Part shown: positions 8,099 through 15,647 of the stretch, piece after piece
How the letters are laid out: each line of letters opens with the position of its first letter
How positions within the stretch are numbered: the first letter of the stretch is position 1
Assembly (NCBI GenBank): GCA_020438445.1
Contig: JAGQUO010000004.1
Span: 1-51,454 of the forward strand
DNA length: 51,454 nucleotides
Reading direction: 5' to 3'
Source: Solirubrobacterales bacterium
GTDB taxonomy: Bacteria; Actinomycetota; Thermoleophilia; Solirubrobacterales; 70-9
Notes under the pieces: model-generated
What the model saw: only the letters and a program-made list of their open reading frames with translations
What the model was told of the DNA's origin: nothing
Database searches by the model: none
Translations under genes and position numbers: made by a program

Positions 8099-9121
8099 AT
8101 GCCGCCGATCTCGGTCCTCGATCTCTCGCCCGTCGCCGCCGGCTCGACCGAGTCCCAGGCGCTGCGGGACACGATCGAGCTCGCCCGGCACGCCGACCGG
8201 CTCGGCTACGAGCGCTACTGGCTCGCCGAGCACCACGGGGGCGCCATGGTCGCCAGCTCCTCACCCGAGCTGATGATCGGGCAGGTCGCAGCCGCGACCG
8301 AGGGCATCCGCGTCGGCTCCGGCGGGGTGATGCTCCCGAACCACAGCCCGCTGCGGGTGGCGGAGCAGTTCAAGGTCCTCTCGGCCCTGTTCGGAGACCG
8401 GATCGACCTCGGAATCGGGCGGGCGCCCGGAACCGACCAGATGACCGCCTACGCCCTCCGGCGCAGCCGCGAGGCGATGGCCGCGAACGACCTGCCCGAG
8501 CAGCTCGGTGAGCTCCTCGCCTTCGCCGGCGTCCGGCCGTGGCCCGACGGGCACGCGTTCAGCCACGTCAGGGCGGCCCCGTTCGAAGCGCCCCTGCCGC
8601 CGATCTACCTGCTCGGCTCGAGCGATTACTCCGCCCGGCTCGCGGCATCGGCCGGCCTCGGATTCGCGTTCGCCGGGCAGATCAACCCCGAGCTGGCGGT
8701 CGACGCACTGCGGCTCTACCGGGACGAGTTCCAGCCCTCGGAACTGTTCGCGGAGCCCTACGCGATCGTCTCGCACGCGGTCGTCGTCGCCGAGGACGAC
8801 GAGACGGCTGATCGGCTCGCGGCCCCCTCCCGCGTCGCATTCCGCCGCCTCCGCGCCGGCCGGCCGACCGCGCTTCCGACGGTCGAGGACGCGCTCGCGG
8901 AGGAAGGACCCCAGCACCGGCCGCCGGGCCGTCCCGGGCGGATGATCGTCGGCTCACCGATCACCGTCCGCGACCGGATCGACGAGCTGATGACGCGCAG
9001 CGGCGCCGACGAGCTGATGGCGATGACCAACGTGCACGACGCCGGCGACCGGCGGCGCTCCTACGAGCTCCTCGCGGAGGCGTACGCGCTCGAGCCCAGG
9101 GCCGGCGGGGTGCCGGCCTGA
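8099..9121 (+). CDS. LLM class flavin-dependent oxidoreductase
   Basis: 340 residues with the bacterial luciferase-like TIM-barrel signatures: PISVLDLSPV at the N-terminus, RYWLAEHHGGAMVASSSPELMIGQVAAAT, the VGSGGVMLPNHSPLRVAEQF segment and DLGIGRAPGTD. This set is characteristic of the MsnO8-like subgroup, which uses reduced flavin (FMNH2 or F420H2) to oxidise organic substrates. It leads a three-gene rightward cluster with a PatB/MalY C-S lyase and an amidohydrolase, with gaps of eight bases or less, so it probably works in one pathway, perhaps of sulfur compounds; that is inference. Confidence 0.9.
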   Translation: MPPISVLDLSPVAAGSTESQALRDTIELARHADRLGYERYWLAEHHGGAMVASSSPELMIGQVAAATEGIRVGSGGVMLPNHSPLRVAEQFKVLSALFGDRIDLGIGRAPGTDQMTAYALRRSREAMAANDLPEQLGELLAFAGVRPWPDGHAFSHVRAAPFEAPLPPIYLLGSSDYSARLAASAGLGFAFAGQINPELAVDALRLYRDEFQPSELFAEPYAIVSHAVVVAEDDETADRLAAPSRVAFRRLRAGRPTALPTVEDALAEEGPQHRPPGRPGRMIVGSPITVRDRIDELMTRSGADELMAMTNVHDAGDRRRSYELLAEAYALEPRAGGVPA

Positions 9122-9129
9122 GCACGAGC

Positions 9130-10275
9130 GTGCCGGCGCAGCTGACCGAGCTCCGGCTCTCCGAGCTCCGCGAGCGGCGCAGCGCGAAGTGGACGCAGTA
9201 CGGGGCCGACGTGCTCCCGTCGTGGGTCGCCGAGATGGACTTCCCCCTCGCCGAACCGGTTCGGGAGGCGCTCACCGACGCGATCGCGCGCAGCGACACG
9301 GGCTACGCCAACCCGGCCGGCTCGGGCCTCGCCGCCGCGCTTGCGGGCTTTCTCGGCCGCCGCCAGGGCTGGGCGCCCGATCCCGAGCAGGTCGTGCCGT
9401 GCAACGACGTCGTCGCCGGCCTTCGCGATCTCCTGCGCCTGCTGCTCGAGCCCGGCGCCGGAGTGGTCGTGACACCGCCCGTCTACCACCCGTTCTTCAG
9501 CCTCGTGCCCGAGGCCGGCTGCCGGGTAGCCGAGGTGCCGCTCGCCGGCGGCCGCGAGCTCGACCTCGCGGGAATCGAGGCCGCGTTCGCGGCCGGAGCG
9601 CGCGCGATGCTCCTCTGCAACCCGCACAACCCCACGGGCGCCGTCGCCGGCCGGGACGAGCTCGAGGCGCTTGCGGCGATCGCCTCGCGCCACGACGCAT
9701 GGATCCTGGCCGACGAGATCCACGCTCCGCTCACGCTTCCCGGCGCCGAGCACGTCCCGTTCCTGACCGTGTCGTCCGGCGCCGCAGCCCGGGGGATCGC
9801 GCTCGTCTCAGCCTCGAAGGCCTTCAACCTCGCCGGTCTCGGGTGCGCACAGATCGTCACCGCCGCTGAGCCCGCCCGCTCCGCGGTCGCCGAGCTGCCG
9901 TTCTCGGCGCGGCACTGCGGGCATCTCGGCGCCATCGGGTCCGAGGCCGCCTACCGCCACGGCGACGAGTGGCTCGACGGCGTCCTCGCCGTCCTCGACG
10001 GCAATCGCACGCTGCTCGGCGAGCTCCTCGCCGAACGGCTGCCGGGTGCCGGCTACACGCCGCCGCGCGCCGGATACCTCGCCTGGATCGATCTCTCCGC
10101 CTACGAGCTCGGAGCCGACCCCGCAGCGCCGATCCTCGAGCGCGGCCTGGTCGCGTTCAGCTCGGGCCCGATGTTCGGTAGGGGCGGGGAGGGCCACATC
10201 CGCCTCAACGCCGGGACCTCTCCCGCCCTCGTCGGCGAGGCCGTCGACCGGATGGCAGGGGCGATCGATGCCTAG
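9130..10275 (+). CDS. PatB/MalY-type PLP aminotransferase, putative C-S lyase
   Basis: 381 residues from a GTG eight bases after the previous stop. The N-terminal RRSAKWTQYGADVLPSWVAEMDFP is the hallmark of the MalY/PatB subgroup of class I/II aminotransferases (cystathionine beta-lyase activity). PLP lysine is Lys230 in SASKAFNLAGL, with ILADEIHAPLTLPG supplying the Asp/Glu pair and NPHNPTGA the substrate loop. The expected reaction is beta-elimination of cystathionine or other cysteine S-conjugates to give a thiol, pyruvate and ammonia. It sits between a flavin oxidoreductase and an amidohydrolase. Confidence 0.9.
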   Translation: MPAQLTELRLSELRERRSAKWTQYGADVLPSWVAEMDFPLAEPVREALTDAIARSDTGYANPAGSGLAAALAGFLGRRQGWAPDPEQVVPCNDVVAGLRDLLRLLLEPGAGVVVTPPVYHPFFSLVPEAGCRVAEVPLAGGRELDLAGIEAAFAAGARAMLLCNPHNPTGAVAGRDELEALAAIASRHDAWILADEIHAPLTLPGAEHVPFLTVSSGAAARGIALVSASKAFNLAGLGCAQIVTAAEPARSAVAELPFSARHCGHLGAIGSEAAYRHGDEWLDGVLAVLDGNRTLLGELLAERLPGAGYTPPRAGYLAWIDLSAYELGADPAAPILERGLVAFSSGPMFGRGGEGHIRLNAGTSPALVGEAVDRMAGAIDA

Positions 10276-11404
10276 CGCCGCGAGCATGGAGCCGATCGAT
10301 CGTGCGCTCGCGCCCTGGTGGACGCCGATCCGCGGGCTGCTCGGTGATCAGGTCCTCTACGACGCCCACACCCACATCGGCCGCAACGACCCCGACGGCT
10401 ATCGCCAGGAGCCCGACGAGCTCATCGACGCGCTCGATCCTCTCGGCGCGCGCGCGGTCACCTTCCCGATGCACGAGCCCGGCGGCTACCCGGAGCCGAA
10501 CGACCGTGCCCTCGCCGCGGCGGCGGGCGCACCGGACCGCATCGTCGCCTTCTGCCGGGTCGATCCACGCGCCGACGCGCTCGCCGAGGCGACGCGCTGC
10601 CTCGATGCCGGGGCGCTCGGGATCAAGCTCCACCCCCGAGCCGAGGGCTTCACCCTCGAGGAGCCGGCGGTCGAGGACCTCTTCGCCCTGGCGCACGAGC
10701 GACGGCGGCCGATCCTGATCCACGCCGGCCGGGGAATCCCGGCGTTGGGCGAGAACGCGGTCACGCTCACCCGCCGCTATCCGGACGCGCGCCTGATCCT
10801 CGCCCATGCGGCCGTCTCCGACCTCGCCTGGATCTGGTCGGAGATGCCGGACCATCCGAACCTGCTCGTGGACACGGCCTGGTGGAGCCCCGGCGACATG
10901 ATGGCGATGTTCAAGCTGATTCCCTCCGGCCAGATCGTCTGGGCCAGCGATTCGCCCTACGGCCGGCCGATGAACTCGGCCGTCACGCACCTGCGGTTCG
11001 CCCTCCAGGCCGGCGTCGGAGCGGACGCTCTGCGCTCGATCGCGGGGGGCCAGATCGAGCGTGTCCTCGCCGGCGAGGATCTCGAGCAGCACGGGCGGCC
11101 GCCCGGCGAGGCGACGCCGATCAGCCCCCACCTCGAGCGGGTCGTCGACCACCTCGTCGGCGCCGTCTCCCAGGTCGTCACCGGGAACGAGCCGACCGAG
11201 CCGGTCTCGCTGGCCCGCCTCGCCTGCGATGCGGGCGGCGACGACGAGGCGAGGCCCCTCCTGGACGGGATCCACACGCTGATCGCCCGCGCCGGAGAGC
11301 TGGCCGAGGAGGAGACCGGCGAGGTCCGCTTCCCGCCCTCGGCCGTGCTGCTGACCGCGGCGCTGTCGATCGCGCGGACGCCGGCAGCCCCGGGCCCGGT
11401 CTAG
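10268..11404 (+). CDS. Amidohydrolase family protein (Amidohydro_2 type)
   Basis: 378 residues from ATG 10268, which overlaps the preceding stop by eight bases; a second ATG at 10286 is an equally possible start. The N-terminal metal motif is DAHTHIGRND, a KLHPRAEG strand follows, then ILIHAGRG, RLILAHAAV and the ASDSPYGRP motif with the catalytic aspartate, so the TIM-barrel hydrolase core is complete. A helical C-terminal extension of about 90 residues is not typical and is of unknown role. The substrate is unknown. It ends the LLM-PatB cluster. Confidence 0.85.
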   Translation: MPSAASMEPIDRALAPWWTPIRGLLGDQVLYDAHTHIGRNDPDGYRQEPDELIDALDPLGARAVTFPMHEPGGYPEPNDRALAAAAGAPDRIVAFCRVDPRADALAEATRCLDAGALGIKLHPRAEGFTLEEPAVEDLFALAHERRRPILIHAGRGIPALGENAVTLTRRYPDARLILAHAAVSDLAWIWSEMPDHPNLLVDTAWWSPGDMMAMFKLIPSGQIVWASDSPYGRPMNSAVTHLRFALQAGVGADALRSIAGGQIERVLAGEDLEQHGRPPGEATPISPHLERVVDHLVGAVSQVVTGNEPTEPVSLARLACDAGGDDEARPLLDGIHTLIARAGELAEEETGEVRFPPSAVLLTAALSIARTPAAPGPV

Positions 11405-11441
11405 AGGGGCGAGCGCGGCCCGCCGCCTCAGGACCGCAAGC

Positions 11442-11894
11442 TCAGCCCAGCGCCGCGCGGATCTCCTCGATCGCTGCGGTCTCGTGTGCGGTCACCCGCT
11501 CGCCGCCGATCCCGAGGAAGCCGCCGCTCTTGTCCGCCTCTGCGACCCGCTGGACGACCGTGAGGATGAAGTCGCGAAAGGTCGAGACCTCCTCCGCATC
11601 GGCCTTCGCCGCGAGCGTCTCCTTCGCGCGTCGGATCTCGCCGACGGCCTCGGTGCGGAACTCCTCCTTGCTGGAGAACTCGTTCGGCGACACGGAGTTG
11701 ATCCCGGCCACGATCTCGTCGACCAGCGCCGAGCCGGTCGTGTCCTCCCGCGCCTCGGCGTAGACCTTGCCGACGGCCATGCTCTCGCGCAGCGCGCCGC
11801 CCTTCTCGGAGGTGATCACGTACATGGCCGCGATCGCGGGGGCGCGGGTGATCCGCTCCCACTCCTCGGCGTCGAACTGGGACTTCTCGGTCAT
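11442..11894 (-). CDS. Conserved hypothetical protein
   Basis: 150 residues from an ATG preceded by AGGAGAGGA, a good ribosome-binding site. The sequence is soluble, acidic and almost entirely helical in character, with a glycine-rich GGFLGIGGERVTAHE segment near residue 125 that looks like a conserved loop. I recognise no catalytic motif, signal peptide or membrane segment. It lies 22 bases after the M1 peptidase start-to-stop order on the same strand and so could be cotranscribed with it. Confidence 0.7.
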   Translation of the reverse strand: MTEKSQFDAEEWERITRAPAIAAMYVITSEKGGALRESMAVGKVYAEAREDTTGSALVDEIVAGINSVSPNEFSSKEEFRTEAVGEIRRAKETLAAKADAEEVSTFRDFILTVVQRVAEADKSGGFLGIGGERVTAHETAAIEEIRAALG

Positions 11895-11916
11895 CGGGAT
11901 CCTCTCCTGTCGGTGC

Positions 11917-13461
11917 TCAGAAATCGCTCGGGGTCAGGTGCGGACGCTTCTGCCACAGCAGCCACTGCCGCAGGTACCTGCCCAGCCGCTTCAGCTTCCC
12001 GCCGTGCAGGCCGCTCGCCCGCTTCGCCTCGCCGACGAACTCGCCGCGGCTGATGTTCCCGTAGCCGTGACGGTCGTTGAGGTCGTGCGCGAAGGCGAAG
12101 AAGCGCTTGTTGCCGATGATCTCCCGCAGGCCCTCGAGCATCGCCCCCGGGCGGTTGTAGACGGCGACCCCGTCGAACAGGTTGGCCGGGTCACCGTCGA
12201 GCTTCGCCGGAGCGATCTTCCAGTACTTCGGCTTGATCTCGTACACCGCCTTGAAGAACTTGCGCGGAGTCATCTCGGCGCCATCGACCTTGTTGTCGAA
12301 CAGCACCTCCGAGAACGTCGCCCAGCCCTCGTTGAACCAGATCGTGCTCCAGTTGGCGGGCGAGATGCTGTCTCCCATCCACTGGTGGGAGAGCTCGTGG
12401 GCGAGGGTCGAATCGTCCACCTGCGGGCCCTCCTCGTCGCCCGAGAAGTGCGGCTTGGTCTGGTTCTCGAGCGCGTAGCCGACCGCCGGCACCCAGTCGG
12501 CCACCAGCCCGACCGTCTCGAACGGGTAGGAGCCGAACTTGCGGGCGAGGAAGTTGACCATCTCCGGGATCCTCATGGCGGCGGTCGCCACCTCGTCCTT
12601 GCGCTGCTGCGGCCCGGCGCTGTCGATCGCCGTGAACGTCGGAATCTCCGTGCCGTCGGTGTGGTCGGTCATCGTCCCCTGCTCGACGTCGAAGCGGCCG
12701 ACGGTGCCGGTCGCGAGGTAGGTCGCCATCGGCTTGTTCTCGGCCCAGGTGGTCGTCGCGGTGCCGTCGCCGTTGTCGACCCGGGAGACCTGCTTGCCCG
12801 AGCCGATCGCCGTGTAGGCGGCCGGCGCGGTCGTCGCCAGCCGCAGCTTGGCCTTGTCGGAGGGATGGTTGTTGGCCGGAAACCAGCTCTGAGCGCCGAT
12901 CGGCTCGTTCACCGTGAACGAGCCGTCGCAGTCGCCGGGGGACGAGCACGCCTGCACCCATCCTTCGAACGACGTGTCGGCATCGACGATCGCCTTCGGC
13001 TCACCGTGGTAGGCGACCACGACCGAGAACTTCGAGCCCCGCGCGAGACCGGTCGGCGGCTTGATCGTCAGCTTCGCCGGCTGGGTGACCTCGGGGTTGC
13101 TGCTGAGCTTCGGCTTGGCGTCGGCCCGGGAGTACGACGCGTCGGCGCCGTCGACCTCGACGCCGTCGATCGCCAGGTCGCGCTGGAAGTCGAGGCTGAA
13201 CCGGGAGAGGCCCTGGGTCGCCTTCGCCACGATCAGCGTCTTCGTGCCGGCGAGGAAGCGGTTCGTGACCGGGTCGTAGCTGAGATCGATCTCGTACTTC
13301 TTGACGTCGTAGCCACCGTTGCCGACCTGCGGGATGATCGGGTCCCCGAGCGTCTTCGCGCCCGGCGAGAAGCCGGCCGATGCCGGCGCCGCGAAGGCGA
13401 GGAGGGCGGTGAGGACGGAGAGGGCGATGGCGCCGCGGGCGGCGCTGGTGGGTCTGTTCAC
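11917..13461 (-). CDS. Secreted M1 family zinc aminopeptidase
   Basis: 514 residues from a GTG. A Sec signal peptide is clear: basic start, hydrophobic core ALSVLTALLAFAAP and a cleavage site after ASA. The zinc site HELSHQW with downstream NEGWATF gives the HExxH-x18-E ligand set of gluzincin aminopeptidases. The GxMEN motif of classical M1 enzymes appears as the variant GYALENQTKP, as in other bacterial secreted M1 members. The expected role is trimming peptides outside the cell. It is divergent from the flavin monooxygenase with 55 bases between starts. Confidence 0.92.
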   Translation of the reverse strand: MNRPTSAARGAIALSVLTALLAFAAPASAGFSPGAKTLGDPIIPQVGNGGYDVKKYEIDLSYDPVTNRFLAGTKTLIVAKATQGLSRFSLDFQRDLAIDGVEVDGADASYSRADAKPKLSSNPEVTQPAKLTIKPPTGLARGSKFSVVVAYHGEPKAIVDADTSFEGWVQACSSPGDCDGSFTVNEPIGAQSWFPANNHPSDKAKLRLATTAPAAYTAIGSGKQVSRVDNGDGTATTTWAENKPMATYLATGTVGRFDVEQGTMTDHTDGTEIPTFTAIDSAGPQQRKDEVATAAMRIPEMVNFLARKFGSYPFETVGLVADWVPAVGYALENQTKPHFSGDEEGPQVDDSTLAHELSHQWMGDSISPANWSTIWFNEGWATFSEVLFDNKVDGAEMTPRKFFKAVYEIKPKYWKIAPAKLDGDPANLFDGVAVYNRPGAMLEGLREIIGNKRFFAFAHDLNDRHGYGNISRGEFVGEAKRASGLHGGKLKRLGRYLRQWLLWQKRPHLTPSDF

Positions 13462-13516
13462 CTCGCCATCGTTGCAGACCCTCGGATGGATAACCTCCGT
13501 TTCCGGAGCGCTGGAG

Positions 13517-14875
13517 ATGACCGTCGAGAAGAACCCGAGAACCTGCCTGATCGGCGCCGGCTCGAGCGGGATCGCCGCCGCGAAGGCCCTGCACGAGCGG
13601 GGGCTGCCGTTCGACTGCTACGAGCTCAGCGACCGGGTCGGCGGCAACTGGGTCTTCCGGAACCGCAACGGGATCTCGTCCTCCTACCGGTCGCTGCACA
13701 TCAACACGTCGCGTGAGCGGATGGAGTTCTCCGACTTCCCGATGCCGAAGTCCTATCCGGACTTCCCGCGCCACGACCACATCGCCCGCTACTTCGACGA
13801 CTACGTCGATCATTTCGGGTTCCGCGACCAGATCCGCTTCGGGGTCGGCGTCGACCACGTCGAGCGGCTCGACGACGGGCGCTGGCGGGTCCGGACCAGC
13901 GAGGGCGAGACCGAGACCTACGACGCCGTCGTCGTCGCCAACGGTCATCACTGGGACCCGCGCTGGCCCGAGCCGCCGTTCCCCGGGAGCGACACCTTCG
14001 AGGGCGAGCAGATCCACTCGCACGACTACAAGGAGGAGACCCAGGTCGCCGACAGGGACGTGGTCGTCCTCGGCATGGGCAACTCGGCGATGGACATCGC
14101 CGTCGACGCCTCCTACCACTCCCGCAACACCTACCTGGCGGCGCGCCGCGGCGCCTACGTGATCCCGAAGTACATCTTCGGCAAGCCCGTCGACCAGATC
14201 GGCGGGGCGGAGTGGATGCCGCACTGGATCCGGTTCCCGCTGATGGCCGGGCTCCTCCGGCTGAACGTCGGGAAGATGGAGGACTACGGGTTGCCCGAGC
14301 CCGACCACAAGTTCGCGCACGCCCATCCGACGATCAGCGGCCGCATCCTCGACCGGCTCGCCCACGGCGCGATCACCGCGAAGCCGAACATCGCCGCCCT
14401 CGAGGGGGACAGGGTCCGATTCACCGACGGCAGTGAGGTCCATGCCGACCTCGTCGTCTACTGCACGGGCTACAAGATCACCTTCCCGTTCTTCGACGAG
14501 GACTTCATCTCGGCCCGCGACAACGAGCTGCCCCTCTACAAGTTCATGTTCCATCCCGAGTACGGGAACCTGTTCTTCCTCGGGCTCGTCCAGCCGCTCG
14601 GGGCGATCATGCCGATCGCCGAGCGCCAGTCGGTGCTGATCACCGAGGCGCTGCGCGGACGGCTGGAGCTGCCCCCGCGGGCGGAGATGGAGGCTGACAT
14701 CGCCGCGAAGCGCAGGAAGATGCGGAAGCGCTATGTCGCGTCGAAGCGCCACACGATTCAAGTCGACTACGACGACTACATGCGCGAGCTCAGCAAGGCG
14801 CTCGAGGACGGCCGGGACCGGGCCGACCGGCACCGGGCGGCCCCGGAGGCGGGCGTCGTCGGCGCTGCCGCCTGA
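13517..14875 (+). CDS. Flavin-containing monooxygenase
   Basis: 452 residues. FAD-binding GAGSSGIAAAK is at residues about 12-22, the NADPH-binding GMGNSAMDIA near residue 190, and between them FEGEQIHSHDYK resembles the FxGxxxHxxx(Y/F) fingerprint of FMO and Baeyer-Villiger-type enzymes. The late CTGYKITFPFFD motif is also typical of FMOs. ATG 13517 was chosen because GGAG lies at 13504-13507 and the Rossmann motif follows within ten residues; a TAACCT hexamer at 13491-13496 could be its promoter. Expected reaction: oxygenation of a soft nucleophile or ketone using NADPH and O2. Confidence 0.92.
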   Translation: MTVEKNPRTCLIGAGSSGIAAAKALHERGLPFDCYELSDRVGGNWVFRNRNGISSSYRSLHINTSRERMEFSDFPMPKSYPDFPRHDHIARYFDDYVDHFGFRDQIRFGVGVDHVERLDDGRWRVRTSEGETETYDAVVVANGHHWDPRWPEPPFPGSDTFEGEQIHSHDYKEETQVADRDVVVLGMGNSAMDIAVDASYHSRNTYLAARRGAYVIPKYIFGKPVDQIGGAEWMPHWIRFPLMAGLLRLNVGKMEDYGLPEPDHKFAHAHPTISGRILDRLAHGAITAKPNIAALEGDRVRFTDGSEVHADLVVYCTGYKITFPFFDEDFISARDNELPLYKFMFHPEYGNLFFLGLVQPLGAIMPIAERQSVLITEALRGRLELPPRAEMEADIAAKRRKMRKRYVASKRHTIQVDYDDYMRELSKALEDGRDRADRHRAAPEAGVVGAAA

Positions 14876-14878
14876 CGC

Positions 14879-15265
14879 CTACTCGCCGGCGTCGAGGGGG
14901 TGCAGCTCCGAGTAGGTGAGCGCCTCGGTCCGCAGGTGCGCGATCGCCTGGTACTCGGGCGAGCCGATCATCTCCAGGAACGCCGCGCGGCTCGGGTAGC
15001 GGACGAGCAGGACCAGGTCCCAGGTCCGGTCGCCTCCGATCAGGGCCCTGCCGCCGGTGGCCGTGAAGACCGGCTTGCCACCGACGCCCTCGAGGATCGG
15101 CGCCACCGCCTCGCCGTATTCCATGTACTTCTCGCGCCCGCCGTCCGGCTTGAACTCGAGCAGGTTGAGCATCACGACCGGGCCGTCGTCGCCGGAGCGG
15201 GAGCGCTCGAGGAACCCCCGGAACGCGTCGGGGTTGAGCTGCTCGGCTTCGGCGGGTTCGGCCAT
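14879..15265 (-). CDS. DUF1330-like small protein
   Basis: 128 residues with the alpha-beta barrel pattern of DUF1330/EthD-like proteins: VVMLNLLEFKPDGGREKYMEY, then GGKPVFTATGGRALIGGDRTWDLVLLVRYPSRAAFLEM and SPEYQAI...RTEAL. Such proteins form dimers; some act on small aromatic compounds, but no general reaction is known. The ATG at 15265 is eight bases after a TAGGAT hexamer. It converges on the flavin monooxygenase, with three bases between the stops. Confidence 0.8.
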   Translation of the reverse strand: MAEPAEAEQLNPDAFRGFLERSRSGDDGPVVMLNLLEFKPDGGREKYMEYGEAVAPILEGVGGKPVFTATGGRALIGGDRTWDLVLLVRYPSRAAFLEMIGSPEYQAIAHLRTEALTYSELHPLDAGE

Positions 15266-15273
15266 GGCACCGG

Positions 15274-15279
15274 ATCCTA
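15274..15279 (-). promoter_or_regulatory. -10 hexamer TAGGAT before DUF1330 gene
   Basis: TANNNT hexamer eight bases before the ATG at 15265 on the reverse strand; no ribosome-binding site. Confidence 0.5.
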
Positions 15280-15441
15280 TTGAGTTCGAGTCAACATTGC
15301 CGGAGACGGCTCCGAGCACTCGAGTTGGCCTAGTACTCTCGGCGGAGCGCTGCTTATCCCGGCTGGGGAGAGGGTGTGCGAGGGCGGCCGGATCGGTTGC
15401 ACACGGTCGCCGGCGAGCCCGCGGCCGGGGACCCGTGGTCG

Positions 15442-15490
15442 GCTCGTGGGCGGAAAACCCCTGATAGTCAGGGGAATTCCGCCCACGAGC
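15442..15490. terminator. 49-base bipartite palindrome
   Basis: Arms of 23 bases (15442-15464 and 15468-15490) around a three-base TAG loop. The outer 14 base pairs and inner 7 base pairs are perfect; between them sits a 2x2 AA/AA internal loop. It has no U-tract. It lies about 160 bases beyond the glutamine synthetase stop and may end that transcript or act as an RNA processing signal. Confidence 0.5.
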
Positions 15491-15552
15491 TGCTTGGTCA
15501 AGCAAGCGACCCCTTTTCCAGGCAGCGCCCCGGCCTGCTGGAGCGTTGAGAA

Positions 15553-15632
15553 GGCCCCGGCGGGTACGGGCCTGACGGGACTCGAGCACGCGCGAAGCGC
15601 GTTGCCCCGGCAGGACCGTGCCCGCCGGGGCC
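15553..15632. terminator. 80-base hairpin after glutamine synthetase
   Basis: Arms 15553-15569 and 15616-15632 pair over 17 positions with one mismatch, continue through CCTG/CAGG and close on a perfect ACGCGC-GAA-GCGCGT hairpin (15588-15602). It begins 16 bases past the stop codon of the type III glutamine synthetase. Likely a strong terminator or 3'-end stabiliser; an independent small RNA is an alternative. Confidence 0.5.
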
Positions 15633-15647
15633 TACCGCACTAAGCGA

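Larger units (their letters stand above)
15266..15647. other. 382-base non-coding stretch rich in hairpins
   Basis: No credible gene. Apart from the promoter of the DUF1330 gene it contains two large palindromes (15442-15490 and 15553-15632) and a small GCTTG/CAAGC hairpin near 15494-15505. Frames left open on both strands run straight through the palindromes and give no recognisable protein. Confidence 0.7.

Noticed and set aside
15277-15501. 74-residue reverse frame between DUF1330 and glutamine synthetase genes
   Set aside because: It runs through the 49-base palindrome, so both strands give similar peptides; no promoter, no ribosome-binding site and no recognisable protein.
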